From positions 1 through 64,000 of the forward strand of contig JAGTRI010000001.1 of assembly GCA_018397065.1 (NCBI GenBank): DNA of 64,000 bases. Reading direction: 5' to 3'. The translations under genes and the position numbers were made by a program. Below are positions 8,235 to 17,950 of this stretch, in pieces. The notes under the pieces are model-generated. The model was not told the DNA's origin and did not search any database. It saw only the letters and a program-made list of their open reading frames with translations. Position 1 is the stretch's first letter; each line of letters begins with the position of its first letter. This DNA is from Candidatus Bathyarchaeota archaeon. Lineage in GTDB: Archaea > Thermoproteota > Bathyarchaeia > Bathyarchaeales > DTEX01.

Positions 8235-10457
8235 CTAGGTTTCCTCTGATAGTATTCTGTCCACAACTAGTTGCCTTAGGTTTTTCGATAGGCTTGCGAA
8301 GTACGCGCTGAATCCTGTTACGCGCACGATGAGGTTTGGGTACTTCGAAGGGTCTTGATGGGCCTCAAGAATCTGCTTCTTGTCAATAACATTCATGTTA
8401 ATCATGGTTCCGCCCAGTTCAAAGTGCCCTTTTATCAAGGCCTCAACCTTCGCCAACCCTTCCTCGCCTCGAGCTAATCCAGGATCCATATCGAGCTGCA
8501 AAGGCGCAGTATTGCCGTATCCACATTGTACGGATGCAACAGCCACAGCCATCGCGGTGGGCGCACTTCCGCCTCTAAGAAAACCAGGGTCTGGACTAGC
8601 ACCGTGAGAAATCGGAGCGTGTGCATGCCGACCGTTAGGCGTTGCCCCAACCGTTTGACCCATCGAGATCATTGATGCCCACGAGAAAAGACCAGGAATT
8701 ACGTTGAATCCTGCTGGCGTAGGTTTCTCTTTTACGAACTTGGTGAAAGCTTGAACGATGCGGATCGCCCATTGGTCTGCCCTTGTGCCACCACGACCGT
8801 ACCGTGGAACACTGGACAGCATTAGCCGAACGTTTTCTGCGTCTTTGAAGTCGTTTTTCAAGTGTTCAGCTAACTGCTGCCACGTTAACAGGCCCTCTTT
8901 TTCGACACGTTGCTCTACAGCAGCAAATGAGTCAGCGACCGTGGCGAGGCCAGAGCCGTCTATGCATAGGTTGTAATATTCTACGCCGCCGTTGGATGCG
9001 TCTAGGCCTTTTTCAATTGTTCCGTAACATAATAGGTCTAGAACAAGTTCTGGGAAAACCTTGTGCATGTTTTTCATGTGAAAGTCAAGTCCTTCCTTAG
9101 TGACTTCCACGGCTCGATGCAGTTGTTTCTCAAAACGGCTCCACAACTCATCTACGCTTGGCTTAATCTCAGAATCGTTCATCATGTCCCAAAATGCAAC
9201 CTCAAAAACCTTCGCAAAGTTGATTTTGACACAGTCGTTCAACGTGTACTCTCGACCTGGAATTGCAAACCAGTGGCAACCCGAGTAGACCCGCTGACGG
9301 GCAAGCTTCACGGAGTAACCGTTTTTTACGAAGCCTTCAACCAGCCCCTTGTCGCCGAGAAATTTGGGAAAGCCGGTTTTGTCTTCAAACATGATTTCGA
9401 CTCCTCTACGTAGAAGTTCAGGGTTAAGACCGTCGAAAACTCGGATGCCGATGTTGGCGGGGACCTTCAGTCTGTGAACAGCTTCCAAAACAAGGAACGA
9501 CACCTTATTAGTTGTGTCTTTGCCTTCACCGTCAGGTCCTCCAAGCTGATAATACTGCGTATCGTTAAGCAGCAAACATGCAAGGTGAAAGATTGCCTCC
9601 TCGTCGGTCAATGTGCCAGCTGCTGATTCACGTTCATAATAGGGCTTAAGCCACACGTCAATTTGGCCCATTGACCCGCTTCCATTATACATACGGGCAA
9701 TCATCTGATACCAAACTGTCCACTGGCAAGCCTCACGGAAGGTTCTAGGAGGCTTAGAGATAAGCCACTCGTTAATTTCAGCAATCTCCTCCAAGTTGCG
9801 ACGTAAGGTTGGGTTCTTTTCTTTTTTAGCCATCTCACGGGCGACTTCAACGTGGCGGCGAATCCAGTCTTGAACGCCGAGTACAACTTGCTCTAAACCA
9901 TCGTAAAAGTCAGACCTTTCAGGATTAAGTTTTCTATAACGACGTATCTTTCTAAGCAACCCTCCCCAGCCGAGCCTAAAGCCGATTGTCATGTCCTGAC
10001 AGAAATGTTGAGTAGCCCCAATTCCAGGATATACGCCATATTTTCTCTGCTCATCTTCCAAGTTTGAGGCAAGCTCAGGAGGCCAGCTCGGGTTTCTGTA
10101 ACCCATAAAATAGGCCATGTATCCTCCTGCCAGTGAACTCATGGGATTAATGTAAACTGGATGAGCTTTGAGAAAAAGATTGAAGTTTTCGCCACAAGCC
10201 TTCGCGCCGAAAAATCCTCCGCTTGGGTGATTGCTTTTCGGCTTAAAGTTATTCATTTTTACGTCTCTCACCATCTCGCCAGAGGGTCCCATATATTCAG
10301 TAATCTCCCTTAACTCGGGAGGTGGCAAAATTCTACCATGGTCATCTTGATCCATTACGAGGAGGACTTCCTGCTTTTCCCTAGTTTGCTGCATCTTGGT
10401 TTTGCATAAAGCCTCTAGCCTTTGCTCGTAAGTTAGCTCTAAAAATTCTTTAGCCAA
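8235..10457 (-). CDS. Glycyl radical enzyme (pyruvate formate-lyase family)
   Basis: C-terminal glycyl radical motif RVTGFSAYF; active-site region RVYSGCHWFAIPGREY; full-length 740 aa. Confidence 0.93.
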   Translation of the reverse strand: MAKEFLELTYEQRLEALCKTKMQQTREKQEVLLVMDQDDHGRILPPPELREITEYMGPSGEMVRDVKMNNFKPKSNHPSGGFFGAKACGENFNLFLKAHPVYINPMSSLAGGYMAYFMGYRNPSWPPELASNLEDEQRKYGVYPGIGATQHFCQDMTIGFRLGWGGLLRKIRRYRKLNPERSDFYDGLEQVVLGVQDWIRRHVEVAREMAKKEKNPTLRRNLEEIAEINEWLISKPPRTFREACQWTVWYQMIARMYNGSGSMGQIDVWLKPYYERESAAGTLTDEEAIFHLACLLLNDTQYYQLGGPDGEGKDTTNKVSFLVLEAVHRLKVPANIGIRVFDGLNPELLRRGVEIMFEDKTGFPKFLGDKGLVEGFVKNGYSVKLARQRVYSGCHWFAIPGREYTLNDCVKINFAKVFEVAFWDMMNDSEIKPSVDELWSRFEKQLHRAVEVTKEGLDFHMKNMHKVFPELVLDLLCYGTIEKGLDASNGGVEYYNLCIDGSGLATVADSFAAVEQRVEKEGLLTWQQLAEHLKNDFKDAENVRLMLSSVPRYGRGGTRADQWAIRIVQAFTKFVKEKPTPAGFNVIPGLFSWASMISMGQTVGATPNGRHAHAPISHGASPDPGFLRGGSAPTAMAVAVASVQCGYGNTAPLQLDMDPGLARGEEGLAKVEALIKGHFELGGTMINMNVIDKKQILEAHQDPSKYPNLIVRVTGFSAYFASLSKNLRQLVVDRILSEET

Positions 10458-10553
10458 CCTTTATCACGTCCAACGGAAGGTTTTTTGCTTCTCTATGAAT
10501 AGCATAAAAGAGAAAGAAGTGTCTTAATTCAGTTTCGATTAAAAGTTTAGGGC

Positions 10554-11522
10554 CTAGTTCTCGCGAACTTTTATTCCCAGCTTTTTCGCTGCCTCCGACA
10601 GTTCTCTCATTTTCTCTTTTGTCGGAACTGCCAAGTTACTTGCAGAGTACTCAAGCCCAAGAGCTTTGTATTTGCCTTCTCCTAACCGATGAAAAGGCAA
10701 TAATTCCAAGTATTCAAGATTAGAAAATTCTTTTACGAACTCTGCGATGGCCTCAACCTCGCTTTTTGTGTCGTTAAAGCCAGGAATAATGGGTACACGT
10801 ATAATGAGTGGTTTTCTGGTCTTCGACAATCTCTTGGCGTTGTCCAGAATTACCTTATTCGAAACTCCCGTTGCATTTCTATGTTTCTCAGAGTCAATGT
10901 GCTTAATATCCATCATAACTAGGTCAAGCATAGGAAGCAGCCGTGCTAAGATGTTCCACGGACAATTAGCAGCAGTCTCGATTGCGGTGTGTAAACCGAC
11001 CTTTTTGCACTTTTTTAGCAGAGCCCAAGAAAAACCATGTTGCACAATCGGGTCGCCTCCTGAAAGTGTTACTCCACCACCGGAGGTTTCATAAAAAACT
11101 TTGTCTCTTAAGACCTCGTTCATGACCTCGTCGACTGTCATTTCCCGTCCGACGAGAACAAGTGTGCCCGCATAACAAGTTTGTGTACATTTCCCACACG
11201 CATTACACTTCTCTCTAAGAAAGATGTGGGCACCGTCCTTTACAACGTGAGCCTTGTTTGGGCAAGATAGAAGGCAGTTTCCGCAGGAGATGCATCGATC
11301 AGGATAGAACATGACTTCAGGTTTAAGATGGATGCCTTCTGGGTTTTGACACCAGAAACAGCGAAGAGTGCAGCCTTTAAGAAAAATTGTTGTACGTATA
11401 CCTGGGCCGTCATGAACAGAAAATCGCTGTATGTCAAAGACCGTTCCTTTTAATGTTTGCTGGGTCAATGTTTTTCGAGTACAATTGTTGCGTTTCAATA
11501 ATAAATCTTCTCTTATAGGCAT
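10554..11522 (-). CDS. Glycyl-radical-enzyme activating enzyme (radical SAM with ferredoxin insert)
   Basis: GPGIRTTIFLKGCTLRCFWCQNPEG; CISCGNCLLSCP and CNACGKCTQTC; adjacent to the glycyl radical enzyme. Confidence 0.95.
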   Translation of the reverse strand: MPIREDLLLKRNNCTRKTLTQQTLKGTVFDIQRFSVHDGPGIRTTIFLKGCTLRCFWCQNPEGIHLKPEVMFYPDRCISCGNCLLSCPNKAHVVKDGAHIFLREKCNACGKCTQTCYAGTLVLVGREMTVDEVMNEVLRDKVFYETSGGGVTLSGGDPIVQHGFSWALLKKCKKVGLHTAIETAANCPWNILARLLPMLDLVMMDIKHIDSEKHRNATGVSNKVILDNAKRLSKTRKPLIIRVPIIPGFNDTKSEVEAIAEFVKEFSNLEYLELLPFHRLGEGKYKALGLEYSASNLAVPTKEKMRELSEAAKKLGIKVREN

Positions 11523-11572
11523 GCCTCAAGATGAAAATTATGGTTAGTGGCTTTACTAGTAGCATGTTTGTT

Positions 11573-11686
11573 TTAGAGTAGTGTTAATAAAAAGAAAACA
11601 ACGTAGCCTACTATGACGCTTCCAATGTAAGTAATAATCGTTATTATGTATTCTCTTGTCTCTTTACACATTCTGATTTTCCACAC
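11573..11686 (-). CDS. Candidate 37-aa single-pass membrane microprotein
   Basis: GTG start about 7 nt after AAGGAGGT; VWKIRMCKETREYIITIITYIGSVIVGYVVFFLLTLL*. Below the ORF-track length cutoff. Confidence 0.5.
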   Translation of the reverse strand: MWKIRMCKETREYIITIITYIGSVIVGYVVFFLLTLL

Positions 11687-11890
11687 TTCTGATACCTCCT
11701 TTTTGGTTTACTTCATATTATATATGATCACAAGAGTTTAGAATTGTGCAAAAATGTGGTCAACAACGTGGTCATGTGCACTCCAAAACCAATATTAACC
11801 ATACAAGTTACTATATGCTTTAGTTTTTTAGGCAATGTGATTATATGCTGTATTTTTTGGGAAAAAGACTGACTTTTAGTGGGTTTCCTA

Positions 11891-13273
11891 TTAGTTTCTT
11901 GTTTGAGGTTCACAGTGAACGCTTACCTGGTTTACTCGGTAATCAATTGACCTAATCTTTTCTTCTATCTTTGTCGCTATTTCATGAGCCCTTGTTAAGG
12001 TTATTGATCTATCTATCTCGCAATGTACGGTTACATTGAACTTTCCGTCACGTACTAAAATTTCAAGTTCATGCAACGAGTGTATCTCTGGCATACTTAA
12101 TGAGATTTTTTGAATTTCATTTTCCAGAAAAGCTGTTGATTTGTGGCTGTATTCTATTCCAGAAATTTCAGAAGACGGCTCAAGGTGGCTAACAATTGTT
12201 GATACGTTTGGCAATTTTCCCTTAAGAAGCTGCTCTAGCCTATCCGCGATTTCGTGGGCTGAAGCGATCGTAATTTTTGGATCAAGTTCAATGTGATAGG
12301 AAATGAACAGTTTTCCGTCAATAGTTCTCACCGATATTCCGTGAATGTCTCTTATTTCAGAAACATCAGAGGCAACTGCCCTTATTGTCGTTACGATGTC
12401 TTTTCCAGAATAGGGTTCGGTGTGAATCAAAATGTCAGAGTTAGGAAGAATCTTTAATATTCGTTCTTCTATAGTTGACGTTATTGAGTGCGCCTGATAA
12501 AGCGTCATACCACCAGACAAGGTAACATGCGCGTCGACAAAATTTTTTTGACCTGCTCTCCTAATTCTCAGATAATGACAATCTTTGACTCCGTCAACTG
12601 TGAGAATTTTGTTTCTCACTTTTTCCGATATTCCAGGCGGAGCAGCATCTATAAGAGTCGCATACGATATTCGCAACATTCTAATTCCTGAAAACAAGAT
12701 GTACACTACGATACAAAGTGCGGCTATGGAGTCTGCAATCCAAACTCCAAAATTATAGAAAACTAAACCAATTATGACAATAATGGCTATTAAAAGGTCG
12801 TTAAGAAAATGCAGAGCTCCAGCCTCAACCGCCTCACTCTTTTGTTTTTTAGTTGACGACTTAAGCTTTGCATAAGCAAACAAGTCAATTGCTATTGATA
12901 CAAAATTCGTGAAAAACGCCACCCAAAAAAACTCGATTGTATGTTGGTTCGTCATGATTCTAAGAAAGGCATTATAGACTACCCAGGAACATGTTAAAAA
13001 AAGAAGTAGAATTTCGGAGATTGCAGCAATAGACTCGACTTTTTCGTGACCATACATGTGGACTTCATCTGGAGGCTTGCTGCTTTCTCGAACAGCAAAG
13101 AACATGATGATTGAGGCGAGAAAATCCATTAAAGTGTTAAATGAGCTCGATAAAAGACTGAGGCTTCCAGAAATAAAACCTCCTGTAACCTCAATAACGG
13201 TTAATGTGGCGCCAGCTAATACTCCTTTTTTGGAAGCAGACTCGTTGGACGTTGAACTTGACATATTAAACAC
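11891..13273 (-). CDS. Cation diffusion facilitator family transporter
   Basis: N-terminal CDF membrane domain (GGFISGSLSLLSSSFNTLMDF, HFLNDLLIAI...VWIADSIAAL) followed by repeated cytoplasmic ZT-dimer-like domains. Confidence 0.9.
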   Translation of the reverse strand: MFNMSSSTSNESASKKGVLAGATLTVIEVTGGFISGSLSLLSSSFNTLMDFLASIIMFFAVRESSKPPDEVHMYGHEKVESIAAISEILLLFLTCSWVVYNAFLRIMTNQHTIEFFWVAFFTNFVSIAIDLFAYAKLKSSTKKQKSEAVEAGALHFLNDLLIAIIVIIGLVFYNFGVWIADSIAALCIVVYILFSGIRMLRISYATLIDAAPPGISEKVRNKILTVDGVKDCHYLRIRRAGQKNFVDAHVTLSGGMTLYQAHSITSTIEERILKILPNSDILIHTEPYSGKDIVTTIRAVASDVSEIRDIHGISVRTIDGKLFISYHIELDPKITIASAHEIADRLEQLLKGKLPNVSTIVSHLEPSSEISGIEYSHKSTAFLENEIQKISLSMPEIHSLHELEILVRDGKFNVTVHCEIDRSITLTRAHEIATKIEEKIRSIDYRVNQVSVHCEPQTRN

Positions 13274-13369
13274 GCAAAAATAATCTTTTTAACTTAAAAG
13301 TTTATTTTAATAGGCCATCAGCGATGTTGTGAAATAGACTATTATTTTTAGGTATTCCCGTGCATCATT

Positions 13370-13726
13370 TTATGGAACAGCTTTTCCACATTTTGTGCAG
13401 AACTTGGCGTTTTGTGCCAGTTCTGAGCCGCAATTAGAGCAAAATCTAGCTTGTTTTTCGTAATAAGGCGAAACTCTGTAGTACGGTCTTTTTTCTTCTC
13501 TGATCAACAAATATATAATGAGACCTAACACGTTAGCGATTAGAACAATTAAGACCCATAGAGCGCCATCCATTCCTCTCGATTTGGCATCATGGTAAAC
13601 CCATATGCAAATCAGAATGCCAGCTACAAACCATAAGACGCCGAAAATTAAAATGAAGAAGAACGGAATAAAGAAAAACTGTTGTATCATTTGAAGTATA
13701 GACTCTGACAACTTCTCATTACTCAT
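13370..13726 (-). CDS. Membrane protein with C-terminal zinc ribbon
   Basis: Two hydrophobic segments, then CSNCGSELAQNAKFCTKCGKAVP. Confidence 0.8.
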   Translation of the reverse strand: MSNEKLSESILQMIQQFFFIPFFFILIFGVLWFVAGILICIWVYHDAKSRGMDGALWVLIVLIANVLGLIIYLLIREEKRPYYRVSPYYEKQARFCSNCGSELAQNAKFCTKCGKAVP

Positions 13727-13918
13727 AATTTTCAGTTATACCGTTGCTTATAAGGATTCTACTTACCACCATATAGTTGGTTTCCCCTCAAAATGAGAGT
13801 TAAGAACCCCACTCTTTGCTTGAGTTTAAATTAATTGAACAATATGTATTTGCACGTATTATGAAAAAATAAATAGCTTCCAATTCTCTCTTTTCAAAAA
13901 AGATAAGGGGCTAATATC

Positions 13919-14284
13919 ATGGAGACAACCGACCAGAAGCTTAAGGAAATGAGAAAGACTTTGTCTTCTCTTCAAGAACACAGCAAAATACGTCAAGATT
14001 TCAGCAAAATCCTTGAACAATACGCAAAGGAAACAAGAACTCTGAAACCTTTAATTGGTAAATCAGGAGAATCAAGTCTTAAGGATTCGTGGCTAGTAAG
14101 AGCAGGTTTAGCCCTAATTGCTTTTCCAGATCCAACCATCAGCGACATTGTTGGCTCAATGTTGGTTGCAGCGGGCATCGTCAAACATAAGACTAGAAAA
14201 TTGACAGCTGCGGACGCTTGCTATGAATTTCAGAGTACGATAAAAAACATCCAGGAACTTGCAAAAGACATCAGACAAAAATGA
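13919..14284 (+). CDS. Hypothetical helical protein
   Basis: 121-aa ORF with upstream AAGGGG; central hydrophobic stretch. Confidence 0.6.
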   Translation: METTDQKLKEMRKTLSSLQEHSKIRQDFSKILEQYAKETRTLKPLIGKSGESSLKDSWLVRAGLALIAFPDPTISDIVGSMLVAAGIVKHKTRKLTAADACYEFQSTIKNIQELAKDIRQK

Positions 14285-14362
14285 CCAGACTTAATTGAGA
14301 ACATATTTTGAGACTTTCATGTTTTATATTCGAGTCCAATTATTTTATCATGGTGTCTCTTT

Positions 14363-15220
14363 TTGACTGCGAACCCTTCTAAAGTGGCTATAATTAGAGG
14401 CGACGAACCAATTGAAATGGTCATTAAAGCATTGGCCCTTGTTGGCGCTGAAAAAGCCTTCAAAGTTGAAGAAAAGCTTCTGATAAAGCCTAATTACATT
14501 AACGCAAGCCACCCATCTATGGGCAACACGACAGATGCAAGAGCCATAGAGGGAATCGTGAAGTACTTTAAAGAAAAAGGGTACAACAATATTGCAGTGG
14601 GAGAAGGAAGCGGATTTGCAGACACAATGAAAGCCTATGAAGTTGCTGGAGTCGACAAGGTTGCACGACAATGGCAAATCAAGTTGCTAGATCTAAATAA
14701 GGACAAGTACGAAGCGGTCGATGCCCAAGAAAATCCTGTTCTAAGTTCTGTGAAAATATCAAAAACAGCCCTTAACAGCGCTGTTATTAGTGTGCCAAAA
14801 CTTAAACTGCACAGAATAACGGGCGTAACTTTAAGCCTGAAAAACATGATGGGCGTAGTTCAGCCAAAGGGTAAAATGCATTTTCACCTTAACGAAAAAA
14901 TAGCCAACTTAGCATCAATTGTTAAGCCTAGGCTAGCTGTGGTTGACGGCATAATTGGCGGAGAAGGGCATGAAACAGCTGGGAGACCGGTGCCTATGAA
15001 CCTTGTGATAGCAGGGTTAGACCCCGTTGCGGTTGACACCGTAGGAGCCGCCGTAATGGGCGTGGACGTAAACAATGTCAAGCACGTAAAACTGGCATCT
15101 AAAAAAGGGCTTGGTGTCTGTGACCTGAATCTAATTAGGATTTTAGGAGAACCAATTGAAGATGTGAAAAAAACGTTTAAGCCTTCTTTCTCTTCTTACT
15201 TTATGTCAAGATTTGCTTAA
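14363..15220 (+). CDS. DUF362-type protein
   Basis: VAIIRGDEP, LIKPNYINASHP, VPKLKLHRITGVTLSLKNMMGVVQPKGKMHFH, GLDPVAVDTVGAAVMG. Confidence 0.85.
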   Translation: MTANPSKVAIIRGDEPIEMVIKALALVGAEKAFKVEEKLLIKPNYINASHPSMGNTTDARAIEGIVKYFKEKGYNNIAVGEGSGFADTMKAYEVAGVDKVARQWQIKLLDLNKDKYEAVDAQENPVLSSVKISKTALNSAVISVPKLKLHRITGVTLSLKNMMGVVQPKGKMHFHLNEKIANLASIVKPRLAVVDGIIGGEGHETAGRPVPMNLVIAGLDPVAVDTVGAAVMGVDVNNVKHVKLASKKGLGVCDLNLIRILGEPIEDVKKTFKPSFSSYFMSRFA

Positions 15221-15269
15221 ATTGGAGAAGATTACTGCCATTTTTCTTGGCATAGAATAATAACACTAT

Positions 15270-15307
15270 GACTGCTAATAGTCTTAGCGACTGCTAATAG
15301 TCTTAGC
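15270..15307. repeat. Perfect 19-bp tandem duplication with internal hairpin
   Basis: GACTGCTAATAGTCTTAGC at 15270-15288 and 15289-15307; each unit contains GCTAA-TAGTC-TTAGC. Confidence 0.9.
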
Positions 15308-15503
15308 AGCGATTTCCCCTAGCAAGATTTGGTATTTTATGATATACCAAAATGATTCATTGCCAGTCACAAAAATTCAACGATGGCTAGATTTCTCTTC
15401 TCCAATGATATCAACGAGATAGAAAGCAGAAATGCCCTTTTTTCCATTCAACGAATATGCATCTACATTTGTGTTAACAAAATTTCTTAACATCTTATAT
15501 TAT

Positions 15504-16856
15504 CTAGATGTAATGTTTCCGCATCTCGTCATGTTGCGGTAGAAACAAAACTTCCTCTAGAAGACTTTTCGCTTGTTCCTCTGACTTTGTCCAAGGATCC
15601 ATCAAAACAAGATCAAGAAGTCGTTCCTTGCTTCCTTTCTCGTACGCCTCTAGTTCAATCTCAACAGGAGCAACCCTATCCCTAAGAAGATAGGTAGTAA
15701 CTGCCTTTGGCAGTCCCCTAGTTTTTTCGCCTTTTACGCCATTGCCGTCAACGACGGCTGGGACTTCCACCTCGAAGTTTTCTGGTACACCTGGAACAAG
15801 GTTTTCAGTGTTCATGATGTTGACTTGAAAGACTCTTGGTATGTCGCATGCAAGTGACTCTATTATGTTGATTATACTTTCATGTGATTTTTTAGGTGGA
15901 AAAACGCCTGTAACCTTAACAGAAGGGTCATATGCAGTTTTAATCAGTCTGGAAACAGTGTCTTCTTTAGAGGGATTAAGCACCCAACTCCACCAACTCT
16001 TGGGGTCTTCCTTCCATTTTTTCTCCGTCTCATCGTCTGTGTGGTACCACCAAGGCCACGAACCGCCACCTGGCGTGCAAGTGTCACCGATTGGAAAGGC
16101 ACCGAATCTCTTGTAAAGATCTATGGCTTTAGGGCCAACATCGCTGCTTGCCCCACATTTCCTAAAGTATTTCTTAGACTTTTTCTCTATCCACTCGTTC
16201 AAAATGGGAAAGGCGTCCTCGCCGTCGTGTTTGAAGTCTGTCAACCAGATAAAGTGGTTTACGCCTGGAATTTTGTACTCGATTTTTTCCGCATTGAGTC
16301 CAAGCACTGAGGCTAGGTGGAAGACGCCGAGGTAGCCGTGGCATAGTCCCATGAACTTTAGCTTCTTGTATTTTCTGCCCAGATAAGTGGTGGCTGCTAG
16401 CACTGGGTTTGCAAGTTTAAGGTACCAAGCATCAGGGCAGATTTCCAGAATATCGTTCACGATTGACTCGAAAAGCCTAAATTGATAAAAATTTATCCAG
16501 AACCCTTCGTCATGCATTATGTGATAGCTTCCCCCAAAACGATACCCATGCTTGAAACCTATGTTCCAGCCAGCTTTGTATCCACTATAACCAACAACTA
16601 GGGCTGTGTTAATAACATAATTTGCGTTCTCAAGCGATTTTTTTCTATCCGTGGTTTTTTCCAGTTTTAATTTTGTTTTGGTTTCTTCAGCGTATCTTTT
16701 ACATAGCGTGTAGACTGCGTCTAACCTTTCTTTGTTTATATCCATGAAGCTAACTGTGCTGCCGGAAAGATTGGGCGTAAGGCAAAGATCCTTAATAAGC
16801 GACAAAGAGAACGTCGCGCTTCCAGCCCCAATTATGCTTATTTTAACATCAGCCAT
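15504..16856 (-). CDS. Glycoside hydrolase family 4 (NAD-dependent alpha-glucosidase/galacturonase-like)
   Basis: KISIIGAGSATFSLSLIKDL, MDINKERLD, LKLANPVLAATT, MGLCHG, PGVNHFIW. Confidence 0.88.
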   Translation of the reverse strand: MADVKISIIGAGSATFSLSLIKDLCLTPNLSGSTVSFMDINKERLDAVYTLCKRYAEETKTKLKLEKTTDRKKSLENANYVINTALVVGYSGYKAGWNIGFKHGYRFGGSYHIMHDEGFWINFYQFRLFESIVNDILEICPDAWYLKLANPVLAATTYLGRKYKKLKFMGLCHGYLGVFHLASVLGLNAEKIEYKIPGVNHFIWLTDFKHDGEDAFPILNEWIEKKSKKYFRKCGASSDVGPKAIDLYKRFGAFPIGDTCTPGGGSWPWWYHTDDETEKKWKEDPKSWWSWVLNPSKEDTVSRLIKTAYDPSVKVTGVFPPKKSHESIINIIESLACDIPRVFQVNIMNTENLVPGVPENFEVEVPAVVDGNGVKGEKTRGLPKAVTTYLLRDRVAPVEIELEAYEKGSKERLLDLVLMDPWTKSEEQAKSLLEEVLFLPQHDEMRKHYI

Positions 16857-16965
16857 TTCTATCAGCTCTGATGAAAATTAATCAGATCTTAAACATATAT
16901 AACTTGAAGTAGAGATAGAGCAAGCAAAAAATAATTAGACTATAAGCATATGGAGAAAAACCGCC

Positions 16966-17643
16966 ATGGAAGTCAACTTGATTAATTATACAAAAAACGG
17001 GATAGAAACAATTGCAAACGCAGTTAGAACAACAGGACCCTTTTTTAACCAAATGGATGACAGGAAACTGGTAAGATATATGGTGGAACATGATTATGGT
17101 TCAACACTAGAACATGTCTACTTCACTTTTGAGCTAAAAGACATCTCAATTGCCTTAACTAGAGAACTATTGGAACACAGAATTGCCTCTCACACCGCAA
17201 GATCAACTAGATACGTAAGTCAAGCAGACGAGATGCCCGTGTATATTCCCCCCGACATTAAGGGTTCTTTGAGAGAGAATGTAATGAAGCACATGGAGAA
17301 AACGCATGAATTATACAAGCAAATAGAAAAGGAAGTATCGAGAGAATCAGCCCGCTACGTTCTACCATTAGCTTTAAAATGCACGTATATATGGACAATC
17401 AACTGCCGCTCTTTACTTAATTTCTTGAGGTTAAGATTATGCAAAAACGCTGCTCCAGAAATCAGGTTAATGGCAACGAAAATAAAAGAAGAAGTCACCA
17501 AAATCTATCCTGAAATATTCGAAACAGTAGGATGCAGAGGTAGCCAATGGGGAATATGCCCAGAACCTAAAAACAGAAGCTGCGGAAAATACCCGACGAA
17601 AAAAGATATAATGCAACTTTATAATAAAAAAAGTAATGTATAA
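16966..17643 (+). CDS. thyX: FAD-dependent thymidylate synthase
   Basis: EHRIASHTARSTRYVSQ (ThyX signature variant) and LNFLRLRLCKNAAPEIR. Confidence 0.92.
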   Translation: MEVNLINYTKNGIETIANAVRTTGPFFNQMDDRKLVRYMVEHDYGSTLEHVYFTFELKDISIALTRELLEHRIASHTARSTRYVSQADEMPVYIPPDIKGSLRENVMKHMEKTHELYKQIEKEVSRESARYVLPLALKCTYIWTINCRSLLNFLRLRLCKNAAPEIRLMATKIKEEVTKIYPEIFETVGCRGSQWGICPEPKNRSCGKYPTKKDIMQLYNKKSNV

Positions 17644-17774
17644 TATTAGTATACATTTTTTTCATCAATTTTTTGTAATATTCCAAAAAACAGACAGAAA
17701 GCCATCACCATCCGAATTAATACTCTATTACTAGTTACGTTAATGGAATTTCAATTCTCAAATACGCAATATGG

Positions 17775-17882
17775 CGGGCCCGGAGGGATTTGAACCCCCG
17801 CCCTCAGGCTTTCTCCACCTAAGCTGGCTCCGAAGGCTTGCGCGATTTTTCTCTGCGCCATATCCAGCTAGGCTACGGGCCC
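17775..17882 (-). tRNA. tRNA-Arg(TCG) precursor with two putative introns; genomic CCA at 17772-17774
   Basis: Precursor 108 nt. Removing 17838..17852 and 17811..17829 gives a 74-nt cloverleaf with acceptor GGGCCCG/CGGGCCC, anticodon arm CAGGC-CTTCGGA-GCCTG and T arm GGGGG-TTCAAAT-CCCTC. Confidence 0.9.
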
Positions 17883-17950
17883 AACATCTTTTGTTTTTTT
17901 AGAGGTTTTGGAAACATGGTTTTGGACATAAAAATGTGTTTGATTGGACG

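Noticed and set aside
11728-11913. 61-aa minus ORF overlapping the CDF transporter 3' end
   Set aside because: Low-complexity translation of AT-rich intergenic sequence, out of frame with the transporter.
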